Shown: positions 49,345-58,568, numbered from the stretch's first letter. The stretch: DNA of 64,000 bases from Shinella sp. XGS7 (GCF_020535565.1 NZ_CP084758.1:4539001-4603000); one strand, 5' to 3'. Numbers and translations: made by a program. The notes: a model not told the origin generated them from the sequence alone.

Positions 49345-49352
49345 GGCTACAC
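49345..49352 (+). promoter_or_regulatory. Candidate -10 box upstream of the solute-binding protein gene
   Basis: TACACT near 49347-49352 lies about 34 nt before the ATG at 49386. No clear -35 hexamer is seen, so this is tentative. Confidence 0.3.
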
Positions 49353-49385
49353 TGAGTTCGCCTTCCCCCTTCCGACTTTCATGCC

Positions 49386-50126
49386 ATGGCCCTGCTCCGC
49401 CCATCCGCGCGCTGGCGAATCAGGTTCCTGCTGGCGGCCGCGATCGGCCTGGCCGCACCACCCTCGCAAGCTCAGCCGGCGCTGCGCATCATGCTCAATG
49501 ATGTGGCGCCCTACACCTTGCATGCCGAGGCCGCGCTCTATGGCATGCACCACGAGATCCTGGCCTTGCTGGCCGAGCGGACGGGCCTGAGCTTAGCGCC
49601 CCTGGTCGGGCCTTATGTGAGGCTATCCGCCTCGCTGAGTGATGGCAGCGTCGACGGGGTGGTGGCCGTGGAAGGCCCCGACTTCGATGTGCTCGGGCGC
49701 CGCGTGGCGGCCTTTCACGATTTCCGCTTCGTGGTGCTGAGCAAGAAGTCGGCCGCGATCGGCAATGTGGCCGCCTTGCGCGGCAAGCTGCTGGGCGTGG
49801 CGCGTGGCGCCTTCTACGCCGAGAGCATCAACAACGACCCCGAGATCCGCAAATTCACCATGGTCGACCCCTTTCAGGGCGTACGCATGCTGGCCCTGGA
49901 CCGCATCGACGCGGTGATCTCCTCGGACTATCTGCTGGCCCACGCCATGCGCCAGAGCAGCGTGGCCGCCAGCGACTTCGCGCCGCCCTTTGTGGTCAAC
50001 GAAAAACGCTACACCCTCTATGTGCGCAAGACCCTTGGCGAGGATCTGGTGCTGCGACTGCAGAGCGCGCTGGAAGCCCTGCGCGCCTCGGGACGCATTG
50101 CCGAGGTGCAAAACCGCTATCGCTGA
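49386..50126 (+). CDS. Periplasmic transporter substrate-binding protein (SBP_bac_3-like)
   Basis: A 246-residue exported protein. The signal peptide is RFLLAAAIGLAAPPSQAQ. The fold follows the amino-acid-binding pattern: LRIMLNDVAPYT, GMHHEILALLAERTGL, GSVDGVVAVEG, LRGKLLGVARGAF and a C-terminal helix ALRASGRIAEVQNRYR. No ABC permease or ATPase is adjacent, so it may be a stand-alone sensor or work with remote components. The ligand is unknown. Confidence 0.82.
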   Translation: MALLRPSARWRIRFLLAAAIGLAAPPSQAQPALRIMLNDVAPYTLHAEAALYGMHHEILALLAERTGLSLAPLVGPYVRLSASLSDGSVDGVVAVEGPDFDVLGRRVAAFHDFRFVVLSKKSAAIGNVAALRGKLLGVARGAFYAESINNDPEIRKFTMVDPFQGVRMLALDRIDAVISSDYLLAHAMRQSSVAASDFAPPFVVNEKRYTLYVRKTLGEDLVLRLQSALEALRASGRIAEVQNRYR

Positions 50127-50284
50127 CCTGCCCGGCAGTGGCCGCAGCCCTGGCGGACGGCAGGCCCTGATTGAAGATGCGTCAAGGCATCCGGTCGAGC
50201 CTTCCCCGCCACGGGCCCAATGCGGCCCAGGCCACGGACCGCCACCCGTTATAAAGCCTCACCCCCAGTCTCGCTCAGCGTCTC

Positions 50285-50665
50285 ATGTCCAACACCCTTG
50301 AATCACTGCTCGCCGACATCCGCCTGCTTGGCGAAGAGCAGTTCCACATCGTCGAGCAGGTCCGTGCCCTGGCGAAGGCCAGGATCAAGCCGCTGTCGGA
50401 GGAGCTGAAGTACGGCGGCATCCTGTTCAGCTCGGGAATCCCGTTTGGCGGCGTCTTCGCCTACCGGCAGCATGTCTCGGTCGAGTTCAGCCACGGCGCG
50501 ATGATCGATGACACCGAGGGTTTTCTCGAAGGCAGCGGCAAGGGAAGAAGGCACCTCAAACTGCGCACGCTGGACGACATCCAGGCCAAGCGGCTCGCCA
50601 GCTACTTCAGCCTTGCACTGGCGGCCGCAAAAAGCGCGCAGGCCCGGGAAGCGCCGCGCGCTTGA
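50285..50665 (+). CDS. DUF1801 domain protein
   Basis: A 126-residue protein. ELKYGGILFSSGIPFGGVFAY, HVSVEFSHGAMIDD and LEGSGKGRRHLKLRTLDDI match the YdhG/DUF1801 fold. The function of the family is not well established. It is flanked by non-coding gaps of about 160 and 210 nt and appears to be a single-gene unit. Confidence 0.78.
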   Translation: MSNTLESLLADIRLLGEEQFHIVEQVRALAKARIKPLSEELKYGGILFSSGIPFGGVFAYRQHVSVEFSHGAMIDDTEGFLEGSGKGRRHLKLRTLDDIQAKRLASYFSLALAAAKSAQAREAPRA

Positions 50666-50787
50666 GCGGGGCCTCTCGGTGCCATCGACAGCAGCAGCAG
50701 CCCCATCGAGCCCACCGCCCAAGGCGCGCGCATCCATGATGCCGGTGAGCGATCAGCGGGCGGGCGGCGAGGTCTGATCGGGCTGCA

Positions 50788-50810
50788 GATTGAGGGATTT
50801 CCCCTCAATC
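50788..50810. promoter_or_regulatory. Inverted repeat upstream of hchA
   Basis: GATTGAGGG (50788-50796) and CCCTCAATC (50802-50810) form a perfect 9-bp inverted repeat with a 5-nt spacer, 63 nt before the hchA start. It could be an operator or a weak terminator of the DUF1801 transcript; no T-run follows. Confidence 0.5.
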
Positions 50811-50872
50811 CTTGCTCCGGCTGCCGGGCCACCATGAGCGTCATCCCTTACCCTTCAAGCAGGAGCCCCCTC

Positions 50873-51739
50873 ATGAGCAGCAGCACCCCCAGCAAGCAAC
50901 CCACGCCCGACGCGGCCGAGTTCAACGCCTTCTTCCCCTCGGACTTCTCCCGCCAGCAGTTCACCAGCCCGCGCACCACGATCACCGAGGACCACTACGC
51001 CGAGCCCTACCGCGGCCCGCGCAAGATCCTGGTGATCGCGGCCGACGAGCGCTATCTGCCCACCGACACGGGCAAGCTCTTCTCCACCGGCAACCACCCG
51101 GTGGAGACCCTGGTGCCCATGCATCATCTGGACCGGGCCGGCTTCCAGTTCGAGATCGCCACGCTCTCGGGCCTGCCGGTCAAGTTCGAGATGTGGGCCA
51201 TGCCGCATGAGGAAGCGGCCATCGTGGACCTGCACCGCCGCTACCTGCCGCAGTTCCTGGCGCCGCGCAAGCTCAGCGAGATTGCCGACACGCTGGACGC
51301 GCAGACGGACTACGCCGCCGTCTTCATCCCCGGCGGTCATGGCGCCCTGATCGGCCTGCCGCGCAGCGAGGCCGTGGCCCGGACCCTGCGCTGGGCGCTG
51401 CAGCAGGACCGGCATGTGATCTCGCTGTGCCACGGCCCGGCGGCCCTGCTCGCGGCCGGCGCCTTTGGCGAGCCCTCGCCCTTCGCCGGCTACTCGCTCT
51501 GCGCCTTCCCCGATGCGGTGGACCGCCAGACCCCGGCCATCGGCTATATGCCCGGCGGCCTGACCTGGTTCTTCGGCGAGCAACTGCAGGCCCAGGGCCT
51601 GCGCCTGGTGAACAGCGATGTGACCGGCGCCGTGCACCAGGACCGCAAGCTGCTCACCGGCGACAGCCCCTTCGCCTCCAACGCCCTGGGCCAGCTCGCC
51701 GCGCGGGCGCTGCTGGACGAGATGGCCCGCCCGGGCTGA
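50873..51739 (+). CDS. hchA: Hsp31-type protein deglycase/glyoxalase
   Basis: A 288-residue DJ-1/PfpI superfamily protein very similar in layout to E. coli HchA, which acts as a stress chaperone and methylglyoxal-handling enzyme. EFNAFFPSDFSRQQFTSPR, VIAADERYLPTDTGKLFSTG and GYMPGGLTWFFGEQL are family-specific. The nucleophilic Cys186 with His187 (SLCHGPAALL) and Glu78 are present. AGGAG lies 8 nt before the ATG at 50873, favouring it over the ATG at 50834. The LuxR-type gene begins 19 nt downstream. Confidence 0.95.
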   Translation: MSSSTPSKQPTPDAAEFNAFFPSDFSRQQFTSPRTTITEDHYAEPYRGPRKILVIAADERYLPTDTGKLFSTGNHPVETLVPMHHLDRAGFQFEIATLSGLPVKFEMWAMPHEEAAIVDLHRRYLPQFLAPRKLSEIADTLDAQTDYAAVFIPGGHGALIGLPRSEAVARTLRWALQQDRHVISLCHGPAALLAAGAFGEPSPFAGYSLCAFPDAVDRQTPAIGYMPGGLTWFFGEQLQAQGLRLVNSDVTGAVHQDRKLLTGDSPFASNALGQLAARALLDEMARPG

Positions 51740-51757
51740 AGCCAGGGGGTGAACGGC

Positions 51758-52465
51758 ATGGAAGCCCTGGTCCGCTGCGTGGCCGCCATAGAACGCAGCC
51801 AGACGCTGGCGGCCCTGGCGCAGGCGGTGCGGGCCTTCGCCCTGCCCCTGGGCTATGACCGCTTCGTGCTGTACTCGGCCACGCCCACCCGGGCCGAGCT
51901 GATCGAAGACCTGTACTGGGTGGAGGGCGACTGGCTGGGTGACGGCACGGTGGTGGACGTGAAGACCTATCTGCGCGCCTGCCCGGTGAACCATCACATC
52001 CTGGAGACCGAGCAGCCCTTCTTCTGGACCAAGCGCGGCGAGCGCGGGGCCGAGACCTACCGCGTGGTGCTGACGCCGCGCGGCCCGGGCATCCATGGTC
52101 TCCAGGTGCCGGTGTTCGGCCCGCATGGGCTGATGGGGGCGATGAGCTTTGGCGGCCGGCATATCGACGATGCGCTGGCCACCCGCCTGGCCCTGAGCCT
52201 GGTCGGTCAGGCCGCGCTGCGCCGCGCCAGCAGCCTGGCCCTGCCGGGGGCCGAGGCCCGCGCCGCGGCCCAGCTGACCGAGCGCGAGCGCACCGTGATG
52301 CGCTGGATGGCAGCCGGCAAGCGCCAGGCCGAGGCCGCCAGCCTGATGGGCATCTCGGAGCGCACGGTGGAGAACCATCTGCGCCGGGTACGCCGCCGCC
52401 TGGGCGCCAGCACCACGGCCGAGGCTGTGCGCATGGCCATACGGGCGGGGGATATCGCGGCCTGA
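51758..52465 (+). CDS. LuxR family transcriptional regulator (orphan, divergent autoinducer-binding domain)
   Basis: A 235-residue regulator. The N-terminal region (about 1-160) follows the autoinducer-binding fold, with PLGYDRFVLYS and FFWTKRGERGAETYRVVLTPRG. The C-terminal helix-turn-helix has LTERERTVMRWMAAGK, ASLMGISERTVENHL and LGASTTAEAVRMAIRAG. Where AHL receptors usually have Asp-Pro before the second Trp, this protein shows Cys-Pro, so the ligand may not be an AHL. No luxI is nearby. AGGGGG is about 9 nt before the ATG. It is close to hchA and upstream of tpsA. Confidence 0.88.
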   Translation: MEALVRCVAAIERSQTLAALAQAVRAFALPLGYDRFVLYSATPTRAELIEDLYWVEGDWLGDGTVVDVKTYLRACPVNHHILETEQPFFWTKRGERGAETYRVVLTPRGPGIHGLQVPVFGPHGLMGAMSFGGRHIDDALATRLALSLVGQAALRRASSLALPGAEARAAAQLTERERTVMRWMAAGKRQAEAASLMGISERTVENHLRRVRRRLGASTTAEAVRMAIRAGDIAA

Positions 52466-52594
52466 GGGCCGAGGCCCGTCGGGCAAGACTTGACGCCGAT
52501 CAGACCGGTGCACTACGGCGTCGGGTTGGCGCCACGCTGCTGATTTTTTGGCACGCAACGGCATCATTTGGCATTGCCGTGCGATTAATAGATC

Positions 52595-52604
52595 GGGTAT
52601 ACCC
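52595..52604. promoter_or_regulatory. Palindrome upstream of tpsA
   Basis: GGGTATACCC is a 10-bp perfect palindrome 38 nt before the tpsA start. Just upstream, CGGCA and TGCCG near 52559 and 52576 form a further inverted repeat overlapping TTGGCA. Together they mark a plausible promoter-operator region. Confidence 0.4.
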
Positions 52605-52642
52605 ATAGCGCGCGGCATCCGCGGCTGCGCAGGAGCATGCCC

Positions 52643-55600
52643 ATGTCGAGCTTTCGCCTGTCCCGCAGCCTCCCCTCCCAATCCGGCCAGAGCCAGCGGC
52701 AGCGCCGGCCCCGCCTGAGTCTGCTGGCGCTTTTGTGCAGCGGCCTGGCGTCTCAGCAGCTACAGGCCGCGCCGGCCACGCTGCCCAGCGGCGCCCAGTG
52801 GGTCAGCGGCCAGGGCAGCGTGAGCAGCACGGCCGAGGGCCTGCGCGTCACGCAACAGAGCCAGCGTCTCGCCCTGGACTGGCAGCAGTTCAGCATCGGC
52901 AGCGGGCGCACCGTGGAGTTCGTCCAGCCCAGCCGCAGCGCCGTGGCCATCAACCGTGTGCTGGGCAGCGAGGTGTCCACCATCCAGGGCACGCTCAAGG
53001 CCAATGGCCAGGTCTTTCTGCTCAACCCCAACGGGATCTGGTTCACTCCCAGCGCGCAGGTGAATGTGGGTAGCCTGGTGGCGTCCACCCTGAACCTGCA
53101 GTCCGAGGATCTGGCCGCCGGGCGCTACCGTTTCGAGGGGCGCAGCGCCGCCTCGGTCATCAACGAAGGCAGCATCCAGACCGCCAGCGGTGGTGCGGTG
53201 GCCCTGCTGGCCGCCCGGGTGGTCAATGGCGGAACCATTCACGCGCCGGCCGGCCAAGTCGCGCTGGGCGCGGGCAGCCGCATCACGCTGGACCTGGGCG
53301 GGCCGCTCCTGCTGCAGGTGGACAACGAGACCCTGGAAACCGAGATCAGTCAGGGCGGCGCCATCCGCGCCGATGGCGGCCGCATCTGGCTCAAGTCCCA
53401 GGCGGCGAATGCCCTGACTGCCAGCGTCATCAACCACAGTGGCGTGACCGAAGCCCAGGCCCTGCACAGCGGGGCCAATGGCGAGATCATCTTGTTCGCC
53501 CAGGGCGGCACGCTGAATCTGGACGGCACGGTCAAGGCGCCGGCCGGCTTTGTCGAAACCTCGGGGCAGGTGTTCCGCAGCGCCCCCACAGCCCAGGTGC
53601 AGGCCGCACGCTGGCTGCTGGACCCGGTCAATCTGGACATCGATTCGAGCCTGGCGTCCACCGTGGTCAGCGCCCTGGGCAGTGGTAACGTGACACTCAC
53701 GACCACAGGCAGTTGCACGGGCGTGAGCTGCACCGGCTCGGGCAGCGACGGCGACATCACCGTGAGCGCGCCCCTGGCCTGGTCCAGCAACAACACCCTC
53801 ACCCTGCAGGCTGACAACAACATCAGCGTCAATGCGGCCATCACCCACACGGGCACCTCGGCCGGTGGCCTGATCTTTCTCTATGGCCAGGCCAGTACCA
53901 ACGGAGGCAGCAGCAGCTACAACGCCAGCGCGGCCGTGAGCTCGCCCTCGTTGCAGTGGCGCAAGGGCAGCGATCCGGCCAGCCTGCGTTACGCCATCAA
54001 GGACGGCAACTACTTCCTGGGCAACAAATACATGGAACTGGGCATCTGCGGTCCGGCCAGCAGTGCTTGCTCCAGCGGCAGCAGCGGCGGCAAGATGGGC
54101 ACGACCAACAAGCCCTCGCTGTTCTTTGGTCGCTCCACCGGCGCCGGCGTGGGCATGACGGGTGATGCCGACGGCTTTGGCAGCGGCGCCGATCTGCGCA
54201 TCGACTACTTTCTGCCGGGAGCACCGGTCGAGCTCTTCACGGCGGGCTATACCCAGAGCAGCAGCACGGTCTCGCAGTCCAATTTCGCCAATACGGCCAA
54301 TGGCGCCGTGTTTGAGTTTCTGCCGGTGGGCACGGGCAGCACGGTGACGCTCAAGTACTCGGCGGTGCTCAACAACAAACTCAAGGCCGAGCAGCAGCTC
54401 TCGCTCGGCACGAGCAGCAAGTACTTCACGCTGAATGTGGCGCTGACCAATGTAGACAGCAGCGACCTGACAAATGTGCAGTTCGCGCGCAGCTTCGACC
54501 CGGACAACACCCAGGACAAGGACGGGTCCGGAGGCTTCACCACCACCAACAAGATCGAACAGACCTTCGCGGCCGGCGACACCGCCAGCGTGGTCAGCGC
54601 CACCAGCGCCGGCAGCGGCAACTACTTCACCGCCGCCGGCAGCTCGGCCAAGATCGTCTATTTCTCTACCGACGCAGACTCCAAGGTGGGCTATGGGTCG
54701 GCCTTCTACTCGACGCTCAGCGCCATGACCACGGCGGCCAACGCCCTGAACAAGGGCGACAGCATCACCGCGGACACCGGCATCGGCATCATCTTCAACG
54801 CGGGCACGCTGACGCCGGGGCAGAGCAAGAACTACACCCTGCGCGCCAGCCTGGACAATCGCAGCATCAGCGACATCCTGAGCGACCTCAACAGCGCCGC
54901 AGGCAATGTCTCCCTGGCTTACACCCTGGGCCCGGCCGGCGGCAGCCGCCTGTACCGCGGCACCGCCTACGATCTGGCCAGCGTCTGGTCGGCGGCCGAC
55001 ATCTTCGGCGCCAGCTATGCCGGCTGGACGGCCGGCAGCGACTATGTGTTCGTCTTCAACGGCGGCAATGTCACCGGCTTCACCAACGCCGGCAGCTACA
55101 CCGGCATCGGGGTCAACATCCTGCGCAGCGGCTTCCAGGTCGCCGCCAGCGGCAACACCCTGGGCAGCCTGAGCATCAGCCCGGCGCCGCTGAGCGTGGC
55201 GGCCGTCCAGGCGAGCAAGGCCTATGACGGCAAGGCCTTCAGCGGCGGCAATGGGGTGAGCTACAGCGGATTCGTCAACGGCGAGACCGCTGCGGTGCTG
55301 GGCGGGAGCCTGGGCTTCAGCGGCAGCAGCCAGGGCGCCATCCGCGCCGGCAACTACACACTCACGCCCCAGGGTCTGAGCAGCAGCAACTACGACATCA
55401 GCTATCTGCCGGGCAGCCTGAGCATCCTGCCCCGCCCCATCACGGTGGTGGCAGACGCCAAGAGCAAGACCTATGGCGATGCCGACCCCAGCCTGAGCTG
55501 GAGTGTGGTGGGCGGCTCCGTGGTGAGCGGCGACAGCCTCAGCGGCAGCCTCAGCCGCGAGGCTGGCCAGAGAGTGGGCAACTACCGCATCGACGCCTCG

Positions 55601-56170
55601 GCACTCAGCAACCCCGACTATCTGATCACCGCCCAGAGCGGTACGCTGAGCATCCAACCCCGGCCCATCAGCATCCGTGCGGATTCGCAAAGCAAGTACT
55701 TCAGCGAGACGGATCCGCTGCTGAGCTGGTCGCTGCGCAGCGGCACCCTGCTCAGCGGCGACGCCCTCAGTGGCAGCCTCTCGCGTCAGCCGGGCGAGGC
55801 CGTGGGGCGCTATGCCATTGATGCCAGCGGCCTCACCAATGGCAACTATCTGGTGAGCGCCGAGGCGGGCACGCTGGAAATCCTGCCCGACACGCGCAAC
55901 AGCTGGAAGCGCGTGGCACCGCCGCCCGAGCCCTCGCAGATCAGTGGCGGCGGCGTGGTCTTCCTCAGCGATGCCAGCCGTCCTGTCAGCCCGCGCCTGG
56001 TGGGCGTGACGGTGCAGACCGCCGACCAGCAGTCACCCCAACAAGCCCTGAACCAGCTGGTGCCCGAGCTGAGCGGCAGTGGGGTGCGCACGCCCTCGCT
56101 CAATGATATGCAGACCCAGCTGCAGCAGTTGCAGGAGCGCTTGCGCAAGGAGGCCGCAGGCCTGCCCTGA
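52643..56170 (+). CDS. Two-partner secretion exoprotein (TpsA) with YDG and MBG domains
   Basis: A 1175-residue secreted or surface protein. An extended signal sequence ends near AAPATLP. The TPS domain (about residues 45-290) has the conserved NPNG motif (VFLLNPNGIWF, Asn at about 128). A central domain (about 410-750) is unlike beta-helix repeats. Residues about 845-925 form a YDG-type module (SKAYDGKAFSG) and about 930-1085 two MBG-type modules (SKTYGDADPSLSW and SKYFSETDPLLSW). AGGAG is 7 nt before the ATG at 52643. Its transporter is encoded 63 nt downstream. No toxin domain is seen, which suggests an adhesin or matrix protein. Confidence 0.9.
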   Translation: MSSFRLSRSLPSQSGQSQRQRRPRLSLLALLCSGLASQQLQAAPATLPSGAQWVSGQGSVSSTAEGLRVTQQSQRLALDWQQFSIGSGRTVEFVQPSRSAVAINRVLGSEVSTIQGTLKANGQVFLLNPNGIWFTPSAQVNVGSLVASTLNLQSEDLAAGRYRFEGRSAASVINEGSIQTASGGAVALLAARVVNGGTIHAPAGQVALGAGSRITLDLGGPLLLQVDNETLETEISQGGAIRADGGRIWLKSQAANALTASVINHSGVTEAQALHSGANGEIILFAQGGTLNLDGTVKAPAGFVETSGQVFRSAPTAQVQAARWLLDPVNLDIDSSLASTVVSALGSGNVTLTTTGSCTGVSCTGSGSDGDITVSAPLAWSSNNTLTLQADNNISVNAAITHTGTSAGGLIFLYGQASTNGGSSSYNASAAVSSPSLQWRKGSDPASLRYAIKDGNYFLGNKYMELGICGPASSACSSGSSGGKMGTTNKPSLFFGRSTGAGVGMTGDADGFGSGADLRIDYFLPGAPVELFTAGYTQSSSTVSQSNFANTANGAVFEFLPVGTGSTVTLKYSAVLNNKLKAEQQLSLGTSSKYFTLNVALTNVDSSDLTNVQFARSFDPDNTQDKDGSGGFTTTNKIEQTFAAGDTASVVSATSAGSGNYFTAAGSSAKIVYFSTDADSKVGYGSAFYSTLSAMTTAANALNKGDSITADTGIGIIFNAGTLTPGQSKNYTLRASLDNRSISDILSDLNSAAGNVSLAYTLGPAGGSRLYRGTAYDLASVWSAADIFGASYAGWTAGSDYVFVFNGGNVTGFTNAGSYTGIGVNILRSGFQVAASGNTLGSLSISPAPLSVAAVQASKAYDGKAFSGGNGVSYSGFVNGETAAVLGGSLGFSGSSQGAIRAGNYTLTPQGLSSSNYDISYLPGSLSILPRPITVVADAKSKTYGDADPSLSWSVVGGSVVSGDSLSGSLSREAGQRVGNYRIDASALSNPDYLITAQSGTLSIQPRPISIRADSQSKYFSETDPLLSWSLRSGTLLSGDALSGSLSRQPGEAVGRYAIDASGLTNGNYLVSAEAGTLEILPDTRNSWKRVAPPPEPSQISGGGVVFLSDASRPVSPRLVGVTVQTADQQSPQQALNQLVPELSGSGVRTPSLNDMQTQLQQLQERLRKEAAGLP

Positions 56171-56233
56171 ACCGGCGCGGCGCCATCGCGCCCCTCACCC
56201 TCGCTGCCCTGCCACCTCCAGCCCAAGGCCATC

Positions 56234-57919
56234 ATGAAGCACACAGCTCCGTTTCAGCGCTCCATCCTTGCCCTTCTGATTCTGGGCAGCGCCCTGCCCG
56301 CAGCCTTGGCGCAGACGCCGCCTCCGCCCGATGCAGGGCGGGTGCTGCGCGAGAACCAGACGCCGCCGCTGCCAGCGCCGCGCCCCGGGATCACCGTGCC
56401 GATCCAGACACCGGCCGAACCCGCTGCGCTGGCCGGCGGGGCCCAGGTCGAGCTGCGCGGGGTGGTGTTCACTGGCAACAGCCTCTTCGACGCCCCGCTG
56501 CTGCAAGGCCTGATTCAGCCCTATATAGGCCGCAAGCTGGACTTGGCCGGCCTGCGCGAGATGGTGCAACAGGTGACCGAGCACTACCGTCGTGCCGGCT
56601 ATGTGTTCTCGCGCGCCTATCTGCTGCCCCAGACCATCAACGAGGGTGTGGTGGCCGTGGGTATCCTGGAAGGTCGCTACGGTGAGCTCTGCGCCACGGG
56701 CGACCCGGCACTGGCGCCACAGGTCCAGGCCTTCCTGGCGCCCCTGCAGGTGGGCGCCCCGATCGAGGTGGGGCAGCTGGAGCGCCGGCTGCTGATCCTC
56801 TCGGACCAGCCCGGCATCAGCATCACACCGCTGATACGCCCGGGTCAGGCCACGGGCCAGGGCGATCTGCGGGTCGAGGTGCAGCGCGGCAAACCCTGGC
56901 GCCTCGATCTCTCGCTGGACAACCACGGCGACCGCTACACCGGCCGCGTACGGCTGCGCGCCAACGGCCAATGGGACAGCCCCTTCACCCTGGGCGATCA
57001 GCTCACGGCCAGCCTGATCCGCAGCGACGAGCAACTCACCCAGGGCAGTCTGGGCTACAGCCTGCCACTGGGTGTCTCCGGGCTGCGAGCGCAGTTCGGC
57101 CTCGCCCGCACCCGCTACCAGCTGGCACGTGAGTTCGAGTCGCTGGACGCCACCGGCACCGCCCAGGTGGCCACGGCCGGCCTCAGCTATCCCCTGGTCC
57201 GCTCCACCCGCGCCAATCTGAGCCTGAGCGCCGGCCTGCAGCACAAGCGCCTGCGCGACCGCCAGGGCGTGGCAGGGCTGGATGACCGCAAGAGCAGCCG
57301 CGCGGCCACACTGGGCTTCCAGTTCGACCGCAGCGACGAGCTGGCGGGCGGCGGCGTGAGCTACGGCGCCCTGAACCTCAGCACCGGACAGCTGCGTCTG
57401 CGCGACACCCTGGCTCTGCAAGATCAGCTCAGCGGCACGCGCAGCGCCGGCATGTACACCAAGGCAGTGCTGGATGTGGCCCGGCTGCAGTCGCTGGGCA
57501 GCGGTCCCCTCAGCCTGATGGCGCGCCTGACCCTGCAGACGGCGGATCGCAATCTGGACTCCTCAGAGAAGTTCAGCCTGGGTGGTCCCAGCGGCGTGCG
57601 CGCCTACCCGCTGAGCGAGGGCACGGGTGATGAAGGTGCCCTGCTGCAGCTGGAACTGCGCTACGCCCTCGCGGCCTGGACGCCCTATGCCTTTGTGGAC
57701 GCGGGCAGCGTGCGCATCAACAACCGGCCTCAGGATCTGCTGATGCCGCCTTCGACCAATAAGCGAAGCCTGGCCGGTGCGGGCCTGGGTCTGCGATATC
57801 AGAACGCAGGTTGGGCGGTGGACGCGGTGCTGGCGCGCAGCGTGCAGGGCGGCTCGCCCCAGGCCGATGCGGGCAGCTCGCGCAGTCGCGGCTGGTTGAT
57901 GGTCAGTCGCCAGTTCTGA
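56234..57919 (+). CDS. ShlB/FhaC/HecB family TPS transporter (TpsB)
   Basis: A 561-residue outer membrane transporter. A signal peptide (ILALLILGSALPAALAQ) and Pro-rich linker lead to POTRA domains (about 75-225, starting VELRGVVFTGNSLFD). A 16-strand barrel ends in Phe (SRQF). The conserved loop L6 motif appears as GGPSGVRAYPLSEG, with VRAY where VRGY is usual. It should secrete the TpsA protein encoded immediately upstream. Confidence 0.94.
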   Translation: MKHTAPFQRSILALLILGSALPAALAQTPPPPDAGRVLRENQTPPLPAPRPGITVPIQTPAEPAALAGGAQVELRGVVFTGNSLFDAPLLQGLIQPYIGRKLDLAGLREMVQQVTEHYRRAGYVFSRAYLLPQTINEGVVAVGILEGRYGELCATGDPALAPQVQAFLAPLQVGAPIEVGQLERRLLILSDQPGISITPLIRPGQATGQGDLRVEVQRGKPWRLDLSLDNHGDRYTGRVRLRANGQWDSPFTLGDQLTASLIRSDEQLTQGSLGYSLPLGVSGLRAQFGLARTRYQLAREFESLDATGTAQVATAGLSYPLVRSTRANLSLSAGLQHKRLRDRQGVAGLDDRKSSRAATLGFQFDRSDELAGGGVSYGALNLSTGQLRLRDTLALQDQLSGTRSAGMYTKAVLDVARLQSLGSGPLSLMARLTLQTADRNLDSSEKFSLGGPSGVRAYPLSEGTGDEGALLQLELRYALAAWTPYAFVDAGSVRINNRPQDLLMPPSTNKRSLAGAGLGLRYQNAGWAVDAVLARSVQGGSPQADAGSSRSRGWLMVSRQF

Positions 57920-57938
57920 GCCAGGGTCGGCCGGGCTG

Positions 57939-58409
57939 CTAGGCAGGGTCCCGGAGCAGCACCAGAGCCTGGGCCACGGCTTGCTCCATGGCCTCGGTGC
58001 TGCTGACCAGCTGCACCGGGCGGCTGGGGCGCCAGGCATTGGCCAAGCGCTCGGCGAAGAGGCCCGCCCCTTCCACGCGCTCGTCCACCTGGATCACGGT
58101 ACGGGTGGCGCAGACGCCGCGCTCCACGGTGAGGGCCACCAGGGCGTAGAGCGCCTGCCAGGCCTCCTCGGGCATCAGGATGCTCTGGTGGTAGCTGATG
58201 GCTTCCACAAAGCGCCCGTCGGGCGGCAGATTGGGGCCGACCTGGCTGTGCAACAAGCGGCCCTGCGCCTTGACCAGCTCCAGATTGAAGGGCCCCCAGG
58301 CCTCGATGCGCAGCAGTCGCCCGTCCAGCTGCACCCGGGTGCGACCATGGGAACGGAACTCGGCGTCATCAAAGGCGGTCGAGCAAAAAACAGCGGGCTC
58401 GCGCCTCAT
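57939..58409 (-). CDS. Hypothetical protein, possible STAS-like fold
   Basis: A 156-residue soluble protein. AAGGAG lies 8 nt before the ATG at 58409, clearly supporting this start. FRSHGRTRVQLDGRLLRIEAWGPFNLELVKAQG and VIQVDERVEGAGLFAERLA show alternating strands and helices, reminiscent of SpoIIAA/STAS-like proteins, but no diagnostic motif was found. It is convergent with tpsB, with only 19 nt between the stops. Confidence 0.6.
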   Translation of the reverse strand: MRREPAVFCSTAFDDAEFRSHGRTRVQLDGRLLRIEAWGPFNLELVKAQGRLLHSQVGPNLPPDGRFVEAISYHQSILMPEEAWQALYALVALTVERGVCATRTVIQVDERVEGAGLFAERLANAWRPSRPVQLVSSTEAMEQAVAQALVLLRDPA

Positions 58410-58568
58410 GCACAGCACTCCTTGCCTGTGGCCGGCGGCTCCGGGATTGCCCGCCGGCTGTGCACCCACTCTAAGGGATGCAAACCTGCGGCTTGCTGAC
58501 AGCCTGTCGCGAATATGCCGCAGCCGCCAAGCGTGTCACGCATCGGAGCGGCTTGCGGCCCGTCCGGC

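Noticed and set aside
52540-52580. Sigma-54 promoter upstream of tpsA
   Set aside because: TTGGCAC is present, but the GC of the -12 element is off by one base and the TTGC core is missing.
53000-55690. 976-codon minus-strand frame opposite tpsA
   Set aside because: It is antisense to the TPS exoprotein, low-complexity and without a plausible start region.
58470-58568. Small gene between the hypothetical protein and the large lipoprotein
   Set aside because: The 159-nt gap has no frame with a start, ribosome binding site and coding-like composition.
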